Shown: in pieces, positions 1 through 11,955 of the stretch
How positions within the stretch are numbered: the stretch's first letter is position 1
Layout: every line of letters begins with the position of its first letter
NCBI GenBank assembly: GCA_965153355.1
Contig: OZ231126.1
Span: 91,264,001 to 91,328,000 of the forward strand
Source of the DNA: Flaccisagitta enflata
Taxonomy: Eukaryota > Chaetognatha > Sagittoidea > Aphragmophora
Direction of reading: 5' to 3'
Length of the DNA stretch: 64,000 bases
Program-made: the position numbers and the translations under genes
Notes under the pieces: model-generated
Databases searched by the model: none
Told to the model about the DNA's origin: nothing
What the model saw: only the letters and a program-made list of their open reading frames with translations

Positions 1-135
1 TGATAGAGTTAGGGATAGGTTGATAGAGCTAGGGATAGGTCTGATAGAGCTCAGGATAGGTCTGATAGAGCTAGGGATAGGTCTGATAGAGCTAGGGATA
101 GATCTAATGGAGCTAGGGATAGGTTTAAGAATTAA
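1..135. repeat. 21-bp minisatellite
   Basis: About six imperfect copies of a 21-bp unit containing agagctagggataggtctga. The array runs off the left window edge. The frames are open only because the period is divisible by three. Confidence 0.9.
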
Positions 136-834
136 TAACGGCAACCATTTAATAACGAAAATTGTGCTAAAGTTAAAATCATTTCCACTGAAGCACGACG
201 TCGTGCTTCAGTGAAATGAAGAATAACTAGTGTTCTTTGCAATTCTAGCTTCATTGGAATTGAAAATAACTGATTTTAGCATTGTAGCAAAGAGAGTCAA
301 AGTAATATTCATTTACTTTTATCTGAAGAAATCATCTCCTTTCTTTTTACCTCTTACTTTTTCTCTTCACCTAAGTAGACTTAGTAAGTAGAGAGAATGC
401 TAATATCAAAAGCAAAATATCTTTTTACATCTACTAAGTTTTTATCATAATAAAAGATTTTTGTGGGAAAACTCATTTTCTTTAATAAAGACATAAATTC
501 ATGTGATAGGAAAAAAGTTTTTGTCATGAAAAAAAAAACTTTAAAAAAATAAAAGACATTAAGGGATGTTTTCTAAAGATAACAATTTATGACAAAAATA
601 AAAAACTATGTTTATTTGAATAAGAGAAATAAGAAATTTCTAATTGCACTGAATTGTAGAACCAATCAAAGAAAACTGGATTGACTTTTTGTTTCATTGC
701 AATTTGAAAATAGTCAAGAGTCGGACAAAATGAATGATTCCCTGCACAATTTTGTTTTTTTTCCAAATCCTCTGCCAGAGTGAATTTAATTTGAATAGCT
801 TTGGGCCGTAATACATTAAACCCAGCCAACCCTT
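136..834. other. AT-rich gene-free stretch
   Basis: No ORF with recognisable content and no convincing splice-bounded coding sequence. It includes a short inverted repeat around 185-218 (acgtcgtgcttcag and its complement) and A-rich runs. Nothing else is supported. Confidence 0.6.
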
Positions 835-925
835 AGCCCTAAAGCTAACTTTGTCCCTAACCCTAACCCTAAAACTATCCTTAACCCTAACCCTAACCCT
901 AAACCCACCCCTAACCCTAATATAA
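835..925. repeat. Degenerate telomere-like (CCCTAA)n tract
   Basis: Several runs of ccctaaccctaa separated by degenerate variants such as ccctaaagctaac and ccctaaaactatcc. CCCTAA/TTAGGG is the common animal telomere unit. The degeneracy and the internal position suggest an interstitial copy, not a chromosome end. Confidence 0.75.
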
Positions 926-1167
926 AAAAAACCTTAAAAAGTTTTGAAAACAAAAGATCACAGATGATTGTACAATTGTACCCAAGAGCCAATCCACTGA
1001 AGCACAAATTCAAATTCAAATTTACTTGCCTCAATTCCAGCTCAAAGTTTGTGATTCAGTGACTAGCTCATCCGGCCTTGTTTCCATTTACTTTTGCCCA
1101 AGATAATACCAACTTCCGATGATCGCACAATTTGGGGATTTCTTGCTAGATGTTAACTTCGGATTGG

Positions 1168-2101
1168 GAGGCAGGCCTGAGCTATGTAGCATTTTTGTCA
1201 ACTATACAATACCAATACAATACTTTCAAATATTGGGACAATACAATACAATGACAATACAATACAATATCCATTAAAATTGTATACAATACATTTTCAT
1301 AGCATACAATACAGTACAATATATATATGATTTTACATAGTTTTGATAAAAAGTAATAAGTAGTAATATATATTAAACTAATCATAGTTAGATGATATAC
1401 TATAATTTGAAAATAATATAATGATTTTAATCATCATATAAATATTTTGTTATATAAGAAGACCTAAAAAGTTATATATTTTTTTTCATTTTGATAAAAG
1501 TTTTATTTCATCCTTTTGTTATTCTAACTTTATCCTTAGTATTTTTTTTTTCTACACTTATCTATTTGTTTCTTTCTTTGTCTAGATCTGATTTTGGTTT
1601 TTTTTCTTTTGTTTGTTTGTTTATGTTTTTCATCATCTTTCTCTGTCTCTTTTTCTCTCTCTCCTGTAGATTCTTCGTTTTCTTCCTCTTCCTCCCTTTC
1701 ATCCTTCCAACTTCTGTTTCTTTTATAGATTTTTATTCCTCTTCTTCTTCTTTCTCTATTTTCCAACCCACCTAATCTGTCATAAGTTCTTCTTCCTCTT
1801 CCTTTTTTCATCCCTCACCCATTTTTACTTTCAGCAAATCCTCATCTTCTCCTTTTATCTCTCACCTTCTTCACTTCTTTTGTTCTCCTTCAGACCTAGC
1901 AATTTTTTTCCTCTTCCTCTTCATCTCTTTCAGTCTTTCTCTCATATATTCACTTTCCTTAGATCAGTTTTTTTCGTAATATTGTATAATATTGTATTGT
2001 ATTAGTAAAATAATAAAATAAACTACAAGTATTGGGAAAACCCAATATACAAGAATATTGTAAACCCAATACCAATACCCAATACAATCGCTCAGGCCTG
2101 A
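1168..2101. mobile_element. Possible inverted-end element with (CAATA)n shoulders and pyrimidine core
   Basis: caggcctgagc at about 1171 recurs inverted as gctcaggcctg at about 2089. Just inside both ends lie CAATA/TATTG pentamer tracts in opposite orientation (about 1203-1330 and 1978-2085). The interior 1490-1960 is almost pure pyrimidine on the + strand. This is consistent with a fold-back or MITE-like unit. Target duplications were not established. Confidence 0.45.
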
Positions 2102-2876
2102 TGGGAAGTCGAGAATTTATAGCCATATTTTCGCGGGACTGGGCAGGGACAGTAAGGCCCAAGAAAGCCCCATAAATGTCGGAGAGAATGTTGAAGGACA
2201 GAATTAGAAATAGGGCCAGAGGAGTAATCTTTATTTGTTATACTAGTGGACTCATAAAAAAACCGCACATTTTAATGGCAATTTGTCATACTGAATTTCA
2301 AAAAAACTAATGAAAATCTTACACCGTTTGAAAGCTCTTAATTTTCACGCATTGAATATCACGTCGTACAAGTATCTGAGCAGGGCCGGCCTCTGAAACC
2401 GCCATATTTTGATCAGGGAGTGTGATCTGAAAGCCGGAAAACTTTTGTCAAAAAAATCCCCCTTGGGAGATTTTGACCAAACTCTCATAGCACTCGTATA
2501 GTGACGCCACACATTTCTTCATTGTAAACTTTTTCCATTGTGTAGCTAGCCAAGTATCTTGCGCAGATTCATTGTTTCGTTTTTGAAAACAAAGTGTATT
2601 CTTTGCCATTTTTCAGCGTCAATTTTAGATTTGCCTCTGTCTATCGTCTATTGTCCAGACAGACTTTGAATGACGCAAAATGACGTTAAAAACGAAAAAT
2701 AGCGTACCACTTCCGGTTTGAGCATGATGAACGTGCTTTTCCGATTTTACAACTTGAGCGTGATGCACGGACCAATGGAGGTACTGATGAACAGATGGAC
2801 AAACAAAGCCTCATGCGTGTCTGCAACTAAAAATGCTTGTTACTTTGTTTGTCTCAGTACAAATGCGGGTCCCTGC

Positions 2877-3905
2877 ATGACTGATACACTAGTCGTAAAC
2901 GAAGTTCTTTGTTTCATTCAAAACAAAATCAATACAACGCCGAAAAATGAAATTGTTGACGTATGCGCAAATTTTTTTCACGTGGACGAAATCACGGCGG
3001 CAATCGCTACGCTCGAATCTTCCTTAAAAATTCGTCTTTCAAAAAGGAATAGATCCGACGACTTGAATCTAAAACTGCTATCTGATGTTTACGACAAGCT
3101 TTGGTCTCTTGACCCGAACACAACTCAGATACCAAAGTTTGTTGCATCCGACCTTTCTCGCATCCCTCAGGACAATCCAAACTCGCTTGTATCAATGGAG
3201 CAGAGTCTAGCTTCCATCCACAATCTCAAAAACGATATGAAATTTATTCAGTCGAAGATGCTCACTCGCGGCGATCTAGACGCAGCATTTGCAAAAGTGT
3301 CGACATTGCCGCCAACAGCATCATCACCTTTGTTGTTACCACCGTCGTCATCATCATCTGCTGCTGCTGCTACGGCGGCGGCGACTGCGGCGGCGACTGC
3401 GGCGATGGCATCAGCATCCACGTCGTCGGCAACAACAACACCATCTTTGGCAGCAACTCCATCGACAGCGTCGCTGTCAGCAAATACAACAACATCGTGG
3501 TCAGCTGCTGTTGCATCCACAATGCAGCTGCCCGGATCGCCGCCTCCGATCTTTTCTCAGCCGACTGGGGTAGAGACTGCATCCGGGGGAGCGGATGTAG
3601 ATCAGCGCCTTTTTCCAGTCTCTTCTCATCATCCTCCTCCTCCTCCTCAGCTTCCAAACAGGAAACAATGCGTCGCCTTCAATCAACGGCAACACGGAAA
3701 AAGAAAGGCGTCGATGACGACAAAAAATAACCGCAGGTCGTCGACGATCATTGGACAGAACGTCAGCGCCGGAATCATCTTGTTCAAAGGCGCCGATTTG
3801 ACGGTCGCTAAATACATGGGCCACGCGGAAATCGGAACCAGGACCGAGGATATACAGCCCCTCTCACCATTATGTTTCCACATACATTCACATACATTCA
3901 CATAA
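2877..3905 (+). CDS. Mobile-element ORF, gag/ORF1-like hypothetical protein
   Basis: A 342-residue ORF if it starts at ATG 2877 (protein begins MTDTLVVNEVLCF). The frame is open upstream to a TTG at 2718 and an ATG at 2724, but the preceding 51 residues show no recognisable features. The N-terminal third is helical (motifs VVNEVLCFIQNK and VCANFF; later FVASDLSRIP). This resembles, from memory, hypothetical proteins accompanying repetitive elements in cnidarians and molluscs. A low-complexity middle follows: poly-Ser, poly-Ala (GCN repeats at 3350-3420), Thr/Ser runs and poly-Pro. The C-terminal part has a basic patch (KRKASMTTKNNRR) and a segment reading FKGADLTVAKYMGHAEIGT. The ORF ends just where a family B fold-back begins, so its natural C-terminus is probably lost. 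Function is not assigned; the mobile-element origin is inferred from composition and the flanking inverted repeats. Confidence 0.5.
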   Translation: MTDTLVVNEVLCFIQNKINTTPKNEIVDVCANFFHVDEITAAIATLESSLKIRLSKRNRSDDLNLKLLSDVYDKLWSLDPNTTQIPKFVASDLSRIPQDNPNSLVSMEQSLASIHNLKNDMKFIQSKMLTRGDLDAAFAKVSTLPPTASSPLLLPPSSSSSAAAATAAATAAATAAMASASTSSATTTPSLAATPSTASLSANTTTSWSAAVASTMQLPGSPPPIFSQPTGVETASGGADVDQRLFPVSSHHPPPPPQLPNRKQCVAFNQRQHGKRKASMTTKNNRRSSTIIGQNVSAGIILFKGADLTVAKYMGHAEIGTRTEDIQPLSPLCFHIHSHTFT

Positions 3906-4430
3906 GGGCAATGGGTTCCGCTGACCATCTAACACTTTTGCGACTATTGTCTGTGAGCACCCCCCCCCACCTCTAAAAATTCTCGAGCCTCATTTTCCCA
4001 TGGAATAATGTGGAAAATTGAAGAGGTGCTAATTCCCGTCGAATAACACACAAAATTGACAAAAAAAAATGATAAAAAAAAAAGAGAAATTCCCATTAAA
4101 TAGCACAGAAAATTCACCAAGGATTGCAAAGATTGGATAACATGGAAAATTGACAGAAAAATGATAAGATCGCGAAATTCTAGTGTGACAAAATGCATAA
4201 ATTGACAAAAAAAGAAAAAAAAAAGAAAATTCAAAAATTGTATTGAAATACTTGGAAAATTACCCAAAGGTATGGAATATTTCTCTCAGGTAGTCTGGAA
4301 ATCCATCTAATGCCCTCTGGGCGTTAGTCCTTTGAGGCCGCTACCCTGCTCTCACTCCAGTTCTCCAGCTGATCACTCTAAGCAGGGCATTGGGTACCGT
4401 AGGCCCGCCGCGCTGACCAAGTGCGATCCT
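3905..4430 (-). mobile_element. Family B fold-back element, reverse orientation
   Basis: One end is the conserved block gggttccgctgaccatct followed by cttttgcgactatt (3908-3950), the complement of the aatagtcgcaaaagcgtcag end seen at 31231 and 60671. The other end (4310-4420: ctaccctgctctcactcc and aagcagggcattgggtacc) matches 31890-31950 reversed. The AT-rich interior repeats a ggaataacatggaaaattgac-like unit. Confidence 0.65.
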
Positions 4431-4479
4431 CAGATGACTCGTTACTTTTCCTATGTTTTCGTGGTCTTTGACCAAACTG

Positions 4480-4571
4480 CTCCTGCCCAAATACTCTAGT
4501 GATGTCAAATATGGCCCCTGCCTACCTGCACGCAACTGGGGTAGCCGTGTATCCAGCCTTGTTTTGAGAGT
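4480..4571 (-). mobile_element. Family A element, left end only
   Basis: Carries gcacgcaactggggtagccg followed by tgtatccagccttgttt, the conserved left end of family A in reverse. No GACGGACC core or opposite end is seen; truncated. Confidence 0.65.
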
Positions 4572-4994
4572 GTCAACTTGCAAAAAACATGTACTATTAT
4601 GCGCTTTTCATTATTCTTTTAGTGAAATGCCATTTCAAGTAAACCGGAAGTTGCACGCCATTTGACGTCATCTGCTGCCATGTGGCGCTACTTTGGGGTA
4701 CTGACACGCTGATATGATGAATCTACGTTAGCAAATAACTAATTATTTCTTCCACCATACTACTTATATGAAAACAAATGAATTCCTTTGGAGAATATGT
4801 GAAAAAAATTTGGGAAATTTGAGAAATCATGAAGGTCGTGAAGCTCAGAAGGGTTGACGAAATCTTCCAAGGGGAAGTTTTTTGCCGAAAGTTTTCGACC
4901 TTTAGAAGACACTTCCTGATCATATTATGGTGGTTTCAGAGCTCGGCCCTGCTTGAATACTTGTACGACTTGATTTGCAAGGCGTATCTTGAAA

Positions 4995-5245
4995 AGATCT
5001 TTCATTTGGCTCCAATGTGGCAATTCTAGCTTTATTCGTTTAGAAATAGCATAAGAATGAGTAGAAACATTGCTATTATCAGTTTGCAATCCTATTGAAA
5101 AATAAGCATTTTTACAAATTAGAAGATAACTTTGATAAGCGCTAGTTCCTAAACCGTTTGAGATACAGATTTAGGATTGGTTTAGAATGAAAGAAAATTT
5201 GAAAATCTTCCAAATCACTTCAACAGAAAAATGTTCAAAGGATTT
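4995..5245 (+). repeat. Family D dispersed repeat
   Basis: Shares with 46705-46960 (same orientation) and 56085-56345 (reverse) the order: a ctagctttattcgtttagaa block, then aaccgtttgagatacagat, then ggattggttagaatgaaag-like sequence. It has no coding potential. Weaker relatives lie near 33130-33320 and 62860-63160. Confidence 0.6.
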
Positions 5246-5599
5246 GTCTTTCTTACTCTTCAAATCAAGATAGGGTGCAGCTTTTTTTTTTTTTGAGTCG
5301 AGTAGTATAACAGTAGCAACAGAAAACTGGCTACACAATATATTTTGATATTAATTAATTAAAGTTGATATGTTTTTAAAAGATTTTAATCAACTATTCA
5401 ATATGCTTGTTGGAAAGTGTTTCAAAATACTTCAATCACAGGTTTTTGGCAGGTTGGTTTGTGGTTACACATTTCAAGTCGTCAATACCCAGTTGAAACA
5501 AATGCAAATGTATCAAATTTTCTGTCGTTACTATTATAAAATGAATGGTTCTTTATGACTTAAACCTGGTTCTTTATGACTTAAACCTCCATGTGTACC
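5246..5599. other. Gene-free stretch
   Basis: AT-rich sequence with a T-run at about 5282. No supportable feature. Confidence 0.5.
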
Positions 5600-5926
5600 T
5601 TTTTAGATGCGTCCGTCAGGAACGCATCTCTAAAAGAGGGTCTGTCCGTTGGTCCGTCGGTCCGTCGGTCCGTCCGTCGGTCCGTCTGTCCGTCCGTCGG
5701 CCCGTATTGCCTGTACGAAAATCGCGTTTCTAGGCTTATTTTGGCCACGGTGAAATCCTATACTGAATGTAATGGTCAACGAACGTGTTTTGAGAGCCTC
5801 CTTCAATACTGTGTCGTTTCGTAAGTCTATTCGTCCATCTGTCTCTCCATATATAAAATTTTATACATATATTACATATTAAGCAGAGACACAGTCCGGA
5901 CGCATCGTTGCCCGGCCGGGCTTGTT
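5600..5926 (-). mobile_element. Family A variant with GATGCGTC hairpin end
   Basis: Starts tttttagatgcgtccgtcag with a hairpin of gatgcgtcc and its near complement, followed by a (GGTCCGTC)n core. It ends gttgcccggccgggcttgtt, matching the reversed left end of family A. The ends differ from the common GTCGCGTG type, so this is a subfamily. Confidence 0.55.
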
Positions 5927-6337
5927 CCATTTTCTTCAATATTCACCTCTCGCGGATTATGTTTCGTGTGAGATTTCGAATACTTTTCTTCACTCAAAAT
6001 CGATTTTTTTTTCTTTTTAATTTTTACCCCCCTTGGAAGTACTTCGTGTTACAACGTGAAACAACAACTTTCATGATGATTTGTTCTCAAAACTCCTGAT
6101 AAGTCATATTACTTTTGCATTCTCCACAAAACCCGATCAATGCAAAAAGCATCAAATCTGTATGTGTTATTGTTCGTCCGTCGGTCCATCCTTAGTTCAG
6201 TTGTTCCGTCAGACTGTAATTTGCGTTTCGCCTCTGCCCCGCGGCGTGATTTTACCACCGTGTTTCTTGCTACGCGTCCTCCGCGTAGAGCGAAGTTTGT
6301 GTCAGAAATGAGAAAAACTTGTGGGTTTACAATGACA

Positions 6338-6479
6338 AACAAGGCCGTATACACACCCCCCTCAGTCGCGGACGGATGGGCAGGAGCGGAAAACAGAAAT
6401 GTGATGGACCGACAGACCGATGGACCGACGGACCGACCGATACGGCAAGTTCTAGAGTCGCGTGTCCGCGACTAAAAAG
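6338..6479 (+). mobile_element. Compact complete family A element
   Basis: Only about 142 bp: left end aacaaggccgtatacac with cagtcgcggacggatgggca, a short (GACGGACC)n core, and right end with the inverted pair gtcgcgtgtccgcgac followed by taaaaa. It is the shortest copy here with both ends. Confidence 0.75.
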
Positions 6480-6777
6480 AGAGTAGGGCGAAAAGAGTCT
6501 TTTAGTATATTCAATTCGATAAGATGGAGGAGATTCATTTTTTGAGTATTGAATTTGGCCAATGAAAAGGGTTTCGCAAAAATTAACACTGATAGACAAT
6601 ATATATCATTCTGCTGGTAATTAATGTTATGGCTAGGGGTTGGGTGAGTCCCTCCCTCGAACTTCTCTTGATATGACGCATCTCTCCTAGTTTGCGAGTT
6701 TGCGCAAGTTTATCTAGGATTCCAAATCTTGATCCCGAAACCGGACCCAAGTATGCAAATAAACTCACAAAGACCAC

Positions 6778-6885
<108 letters not shown>

Positions 6886-7170
6886 ACTAAGAAAAAAAAT
6901 GTACAGACGGACAGTCAAAAAAGCCGATTAGTGGACAGGACAGAGACACAACAAGGCTTACACCGATATGTCGTGTGCGCATTATCAAATCGCAAATATC
7001 CAATCTGTCTTGGAAAAATTGTTGCTTTCTAAACCCTTTTCTAATTCCTTTTAACCCATTTTGACACTTTTCAACTCAACCTCACATCACTTCTCAACAT
7101 GCAACACTCCTTAACACATTGAAAACTCGCAAAATGACCGAAAGAATGTTTTGATGACAATGAAAAGGGT

Positions 7171-7258
7171 GCCGATGGATGGACGGCCAGACGGAGGGAC
7201 GGAGGAATGTAAGGAGGACCGACAAAAAGGGGTATAAAGTCGCATGCGCGCTACTAAA
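7171..7258 (+). mobile_element. Family A right-end fragment
   Basis: GGAC-rich core then ggtataaagtcgcatgcgcg and ctactaaaac. It directly abuts the next family A copy, which begins at 7258. Confidence 0.6.
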
Positions 7259-7800
7259 ACAAGGCCGTATACAGTATACAACCCCTCCAAGTCGCGGAAG
7301 GGTGGGTAGGGGGTAAAGCAAAAAAAAAAAAAAAATACAAAACAAAAACCAAACAGAAAAAAAAAACCCGCATTTCGAAAAAGTTACCGATGCACGAATG
7401 GAAGTACCAACCATCACAGAAAAACTGACGTAATTCTTGGAAATAACAATAACAAAGAAGTGGTGTACCTATAGCTACAAAGCTCAAACCTTTTCAGTCA
7501 TCAGAAATTTAGAATTCTTTTGTCTAAAGAATAGTACAAATATGAGCGCAAATTGATGCTGGAGCATTTTCTATATTCCTGTTACAAAATACAAATAAGA
7601 AAAAAAGGTACAATGTAGAAAATGGGGCAAAATTTTTCAAATAATTTACGACGGACCGACCTCGGGTGGAAGGTGGTGGTTAAAGGTGGATACAGTTGAG
7701 ATAGGCCTAGGAGCTTGATAGGCGGTCACTTAGGGCCACTGTGCGGACCGACGGACCGACAAAGTGGGGTTAGAAGTTTCGTGCACGTGACTTGAAAAAA
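7258..7800 (+). mobile_element. Family A element, full length
   Basis: Left end aacaaggccgtatacag with caagtcgcggaagggtgggt; right end a gacggaccgac run at 7745 followed by gtttcgtgcacgtgacttg. The interior is unrelated to other copies and includes A-rich tracts and a ggtggttaaaggtgg block. Confidence 0.6.
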
Positions 7801-9083
7801 AAAGAGAGAAAATAATTGTTGGTGGAAAGTAGATTGAGACGTTGATTCACCGTCAATATATTCTTAAACTCGATCACGGTCTAAGACCAAATCCTGGCAT
7901 TCAAATTCCTTCTTTGCTTTCCTTTTGTGCTCACAAGAAGAAGAAGAAAAAAGAAAAGGAAATTTGACTAAATCCGAATCCGAATCGATTATAATTCATT
8001 TTCTATTCTATTCCAATTGTGAGTGTTTCTGAGTGCGTACGTCATTTAACACTCACTTCTCCGTATAACGGGGAGGGGGGAGGCTGAATGAATCATTTAG
8101 CAAGAAAGAATGAGTACATCTTCAATTTAAACTGAAGAGATTGAATAAGGTTTAGAAAGTGGACCCTCTTGATTGTAAGTTTGTAACGGCTGGATTTGTC
8201 ATAGCAAATTCGCAAGAGCGGAAAAATGACAAATTGGAGACAAAATAAGTTTGGTTTTGAAGTTGAGAATGGAAGTTACTTTTGAAGCCTTAATTTGAGA
8301 GTTTGCAAGAGTTTGAAGAAAAAAGAAAGAAAATGACGAGATCCGATGACATCGATCTTTTCTACGACATACCGATGTACCGATATACCGATATACCGTC
8401 TCCTTCCGCAAGTTTGTAGGACCGCCAAAGTTCGTCGATCTGTTGGTTAATCTGTACTTCGGTCCGTAGGTCCATTGGTCCGTTGGTCCGTTGGTCCGTT
8501 GGTCCCTCAGTCTATCTGCCATCATAAATGATCATTTATCAACCAACATTACCCTTTTTTCGATATTTCTAATGCATTTTTTGCTCGCGATTTAATCCTA
8601 GAGGTGCAACTCTTACCACACCTCTCTCTCGTTTTTTCCCCTTTCGTACATTTTCCCCCTTATTTGCATAAGACTGATATCCATTACAAATATTATCACA
8701 TTTCTTGGATGACGACTTGTAATGACTCATCGCTCGCGCGACTCTCATTTTGTTTTTTTTTTTTTTTTTTTCATTTCTTTCATAAAATGATTTTATTTCC
8801 ACCTTTTTCACCTTCGGACTCAATAATCGCGATCGTGATTTCACGCCTTTTCCTGTTTCTTCATTCGTTCGTTTGTTTTTTTTCCTCTTCCTTCTTTCTC
8901 GAGATAAAAGTGAAATTGTATTCTTTTTATTGATTTGGAGATACTTTTTTGCTCATTAAGGGCACATAAAATCCATGAATCGGGACCAAAAAGTCATTTG
9001 AAAATTTGAAGAAAAAAAGATATTCTTCAACTTTGAATTTTATCCAATCATTCAACACCAATTTGCATTTAAGCCAAACGAAT
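7801..9083. other. Gene-free stretch with a GGTCCGTT array
   Basis: No supportable gene. 8455-8515 holds a (GGTCCGTT)n array like a family A core but without recognisable ends. 8752-8772 is a T-run. Confidence 0.5.
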
Positions 9084-9220
9084 AACAAGGCCAAGTAGAC
9101 GTAGGCCAATAAGGTGCGACGTGTGGATCGTCGAACGAATGCGTTACCAACCAACCAGCCAACCAACCGACCGACCAACGGACACAGCCAGTTATAGAGG
9201 TGCTCTGTCGCACCTAAAAA
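9084..9220 (+). mobile_element. Family A variant with GTGCGAC hairpin
   Basis: Left end aacaaggccaagtagac, then aggtgcgacg, a (CCAACCGA)n core, and right end tctgtcgcacctaaaaa. The aggtgcgac/gtcgcacct pair replaces the GTCGCGTG palindrome. The same subfamily is seen reversed at 60257-60610. Confidence 0.6.
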
Positions 9221-9225
9221 CGCGA

Positions 9226-9468
<243 letters not shown>

Positions 9469-9499
9469 CAGACAGAAAGACAGTTAAGACATACAGATG

Positions 9500-10859
9500 A
9501 AAAGATAGACAGATACTCAGTCGATCCGACGGACACTCACTCCAGACAGATAGACGGACAGAAAGGCGGAAAGACAGAGAGAGAGGAAAGTGGAGATTCC
9601 GTTAAGTGATAATTAGAAACCCAACACAACAACAAAGGGTAAACATCGCTAAGGAAGACTTGGAAGCCTCGCCTATTCAGGGAAAGAAAAAAAAAGAGGA
9701 AGAGACGAAGAGACAAAGAGACAAAGAGAAAGACAGAGAATGGGAACTCTAATGAACATAATTTCTCCAGATGAAAAGTGAATCGGACTTCATACTGATT
9801 TCGGGGAAAGTGCGGTCCAACTACATGGATCATATTCAGACCCAGTGCCATTGATTAACTCCTTTTTCCTACGTTATTTTCAATCAGTTTGAAATTAGTG
9901 TGACAGAGTGTGAACATAGTTCACATGATTGGCTCACCGTTTTCTCTACATGGAGAGAATTTTGTGTCGAATAAGATTTTGACAAAGCATAATGGACGAA
10001 CAAACGGATGGACAGAACGACATTCGAGAAGACCCTCTTTTAGATAAGCAAGGACGCATCTTTAGAAATATTATCCGGTATTCAAATTAAGGTTCACGTT
10101 GTCAGATACTATCTAGCTCATAAATATACGGACACCCACCCATATGCATAGCAGCTAAACTTCAATATCCAATAGAAAAATGAAAGTAGATCAACAAACT
10201 ATGACAAAAAATCTTCCATTCAAGACCAAGCAAAGCTCAGTAGCTCAATCCGTTTTTAAATGAGAGCGTTTTGAAGAAAAACTGTCATTTAACCAAAATC
10301 GAATTCAAAGGTTTTCAGTTGAAATCATTAAATGACAACCCACATAAAAAGAGCTTCTAAATCCAAATAGATGGCAAAAATCATTCTGCTTGACCTCATT
10401 AGATCACATTTTTACCAAACATTTTGAATATTGAAAAAATTGGAGGATGTAGTTAAACATACTGCTCTAAAATTATTGAATATCAAAAGAAAACAAAAGA
10501 AAAATCAATGATTTTTTGTTGCTTACTGAGAAATAAAGGATACACTGATTTTAGTTGAAAAATCATAGACCAATCCAATAGAAACTCGTTTCAGAAGTTC
10601 TTGATAAATCAAAATACCATAGGATTACTAAAAATGAATTTATTGGGATATATATTTCATTCAGTGAGTCAAAATGCAAATCTTTATCCAGCTGTCCGTA
10701 TATCTATGACCTAGATGGTATATCCAAACGGCATCACATGGTTAGCAACGCACTGGAAGCGATCATCCATAATGTCCTTTGTGGTCAGAGGAAATTTTTG
10801 TCTCCTTTTTCCGTTTCTTCTCCTCTTTTTACGTCTATCCCCTCTCCCTTTCTGAAATA
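9500..10859. other. Gene-free stretch
   Basis: AT-rich and low in signal. A family A-like fragment (acggatggacagaacgac and ggacgcatctttag, about 10000-10065) is the only recognised content. Confidence 0.5.
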
Positions 10860-11146
10860 TCAAAGTCTAGCCTCGAGACCCAAATCCCTTAATGCCTGAT
10901 TTCTTGCCTCGAGACCCCGATATAAGTCTCAAAGCCCTAACCTTAGCCTAGCCTAAGTCTAAAGATTCCCTTTGAATCAAATTGTATGGAAGCACAAGTC
11001 TGTTGTCCCTTGGGGCTCCTTTGGGGCTGTTTTGGGGCTCCTTTGGGGCTCTTGTCCCTTTCACCATCCTCTTTCCACATTCACGAACTTGAAGGGCAAC
11101 GGGTTCCACCAAATATCGAATACTTTTGCGACTATTTGACCTCGGT
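10860..11146 (-). mobile_element. Family B fold-back fragment
   Basis: Contains cctcgagacccaaatccc units (the complement of the gggatttgrgcctcgagg minisatellite of family B copies at 31390-31650 and 60830-60970). It ends gggcaacgggttccaccaaa and cttttgcgactattt, the reversed conserved family B end. Confidence 0.6.
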
Positions 11147-11221
11147 TACGTAAGAAAAGGCATTGTTCAATGAAGATGAAAGACCTTGGGTCATCCATTG
11201 CACTTGGAACTCTGATAAAGT

Positions 11222-11329
<108 letters not shown>

Positions 11330-11564
11330 GGGAATTGCCGTGACCATTCTTCCTATTTCTTTTGTTTTCTTCAGCTCAGGAAATCCCAAAACTCGCGATG
11401 TTCTGTATTGTTTTCTTTTCGTATCTTTCTTTCTTTTAGTCGCGCGCACGCTGACTCTACAACCCACTCTGTCCGTCTGTCTGTCGGCCGTCGGTAACAC
11501 TTCTCTTTTTCGGCGTTTACCGGCAGTTCGCCTTTTTCAACGCCCCGTCCACCGCTTGCTGATC

Positions 11565-11917
11565 TTTTCATTCTTTCTTTCTTTCTTTCTTTCTTCACTT
11601 TTAGGCTGCCTTCTATCCTTTTTATATCTCTTTCATTCTTCTTTCTTCTTTCTTTCTTCCATCTCTTCTCTCTTCTTCTTTCTTCTTCTTCTTTTCTTCT
11701 ATCTTCTTACTTCTTCTTCATCCTTCTTCATCTTCTTTCTTTCTTCTTCTTCCTCTTTCACTTTCTTCTTTCTTCTTTCATTCTTTATTTCTTCTTTCTC
11801 TTTCTTCTTCTTCTTCTTCCTCTTTCTTCCTTTTCTTTTCACTGTCTTTTCCTTCCTGCTCAATCTTTTGTTTCTTCATCCTTTCATCTCTCTCTACCTT
11901 TCTCTTCCTCTCTCCTT

Positions 11918-11955
<38 letters not shown>
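11565..11955. repeat. Polypyrimidine tract (TTCTTT-rich, ending in (CT)n)
   Basis: Nearly 400 bp almost free of purines on the + strand, with cttctt-type units and a final (CT)n run. The Phe/Ser-rich ORF across it is composition-driven. Confidence 0.9.

Larger units (their letters stand above)
2335..5003. mobile_element. Long-inverted-repeat element enclosing an ORF
   Basis: Sequence at 2335-2473 is matched in inverted orientation by 4859-5003. Shared blocks include ttcagagxxcggccctgct, atacttgtacgac and cactccctgatca. A weaker inner match (2670-2725 against 4625-4690, sharing acttccggttt and a gacgt motif) extends the arms to perhaps 390 bp. The ORF at 2877-3905 lies between them, and a family B fold-back (3905-4430) and a family A fragment (about 4480) have been inserted to its right. 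This could be a DNA transposon or an inverted duplication of one repeat. Confidence 0.55.

Noticed and set aside
2718-2876. N-terminal extension of the element ORF from TTG or upstream ATGs
   Set aside because: The extra residues lack structure seen in the rest; the segment beginning MTDTLVVNEVLCF looks like a natural start. Not excluded.
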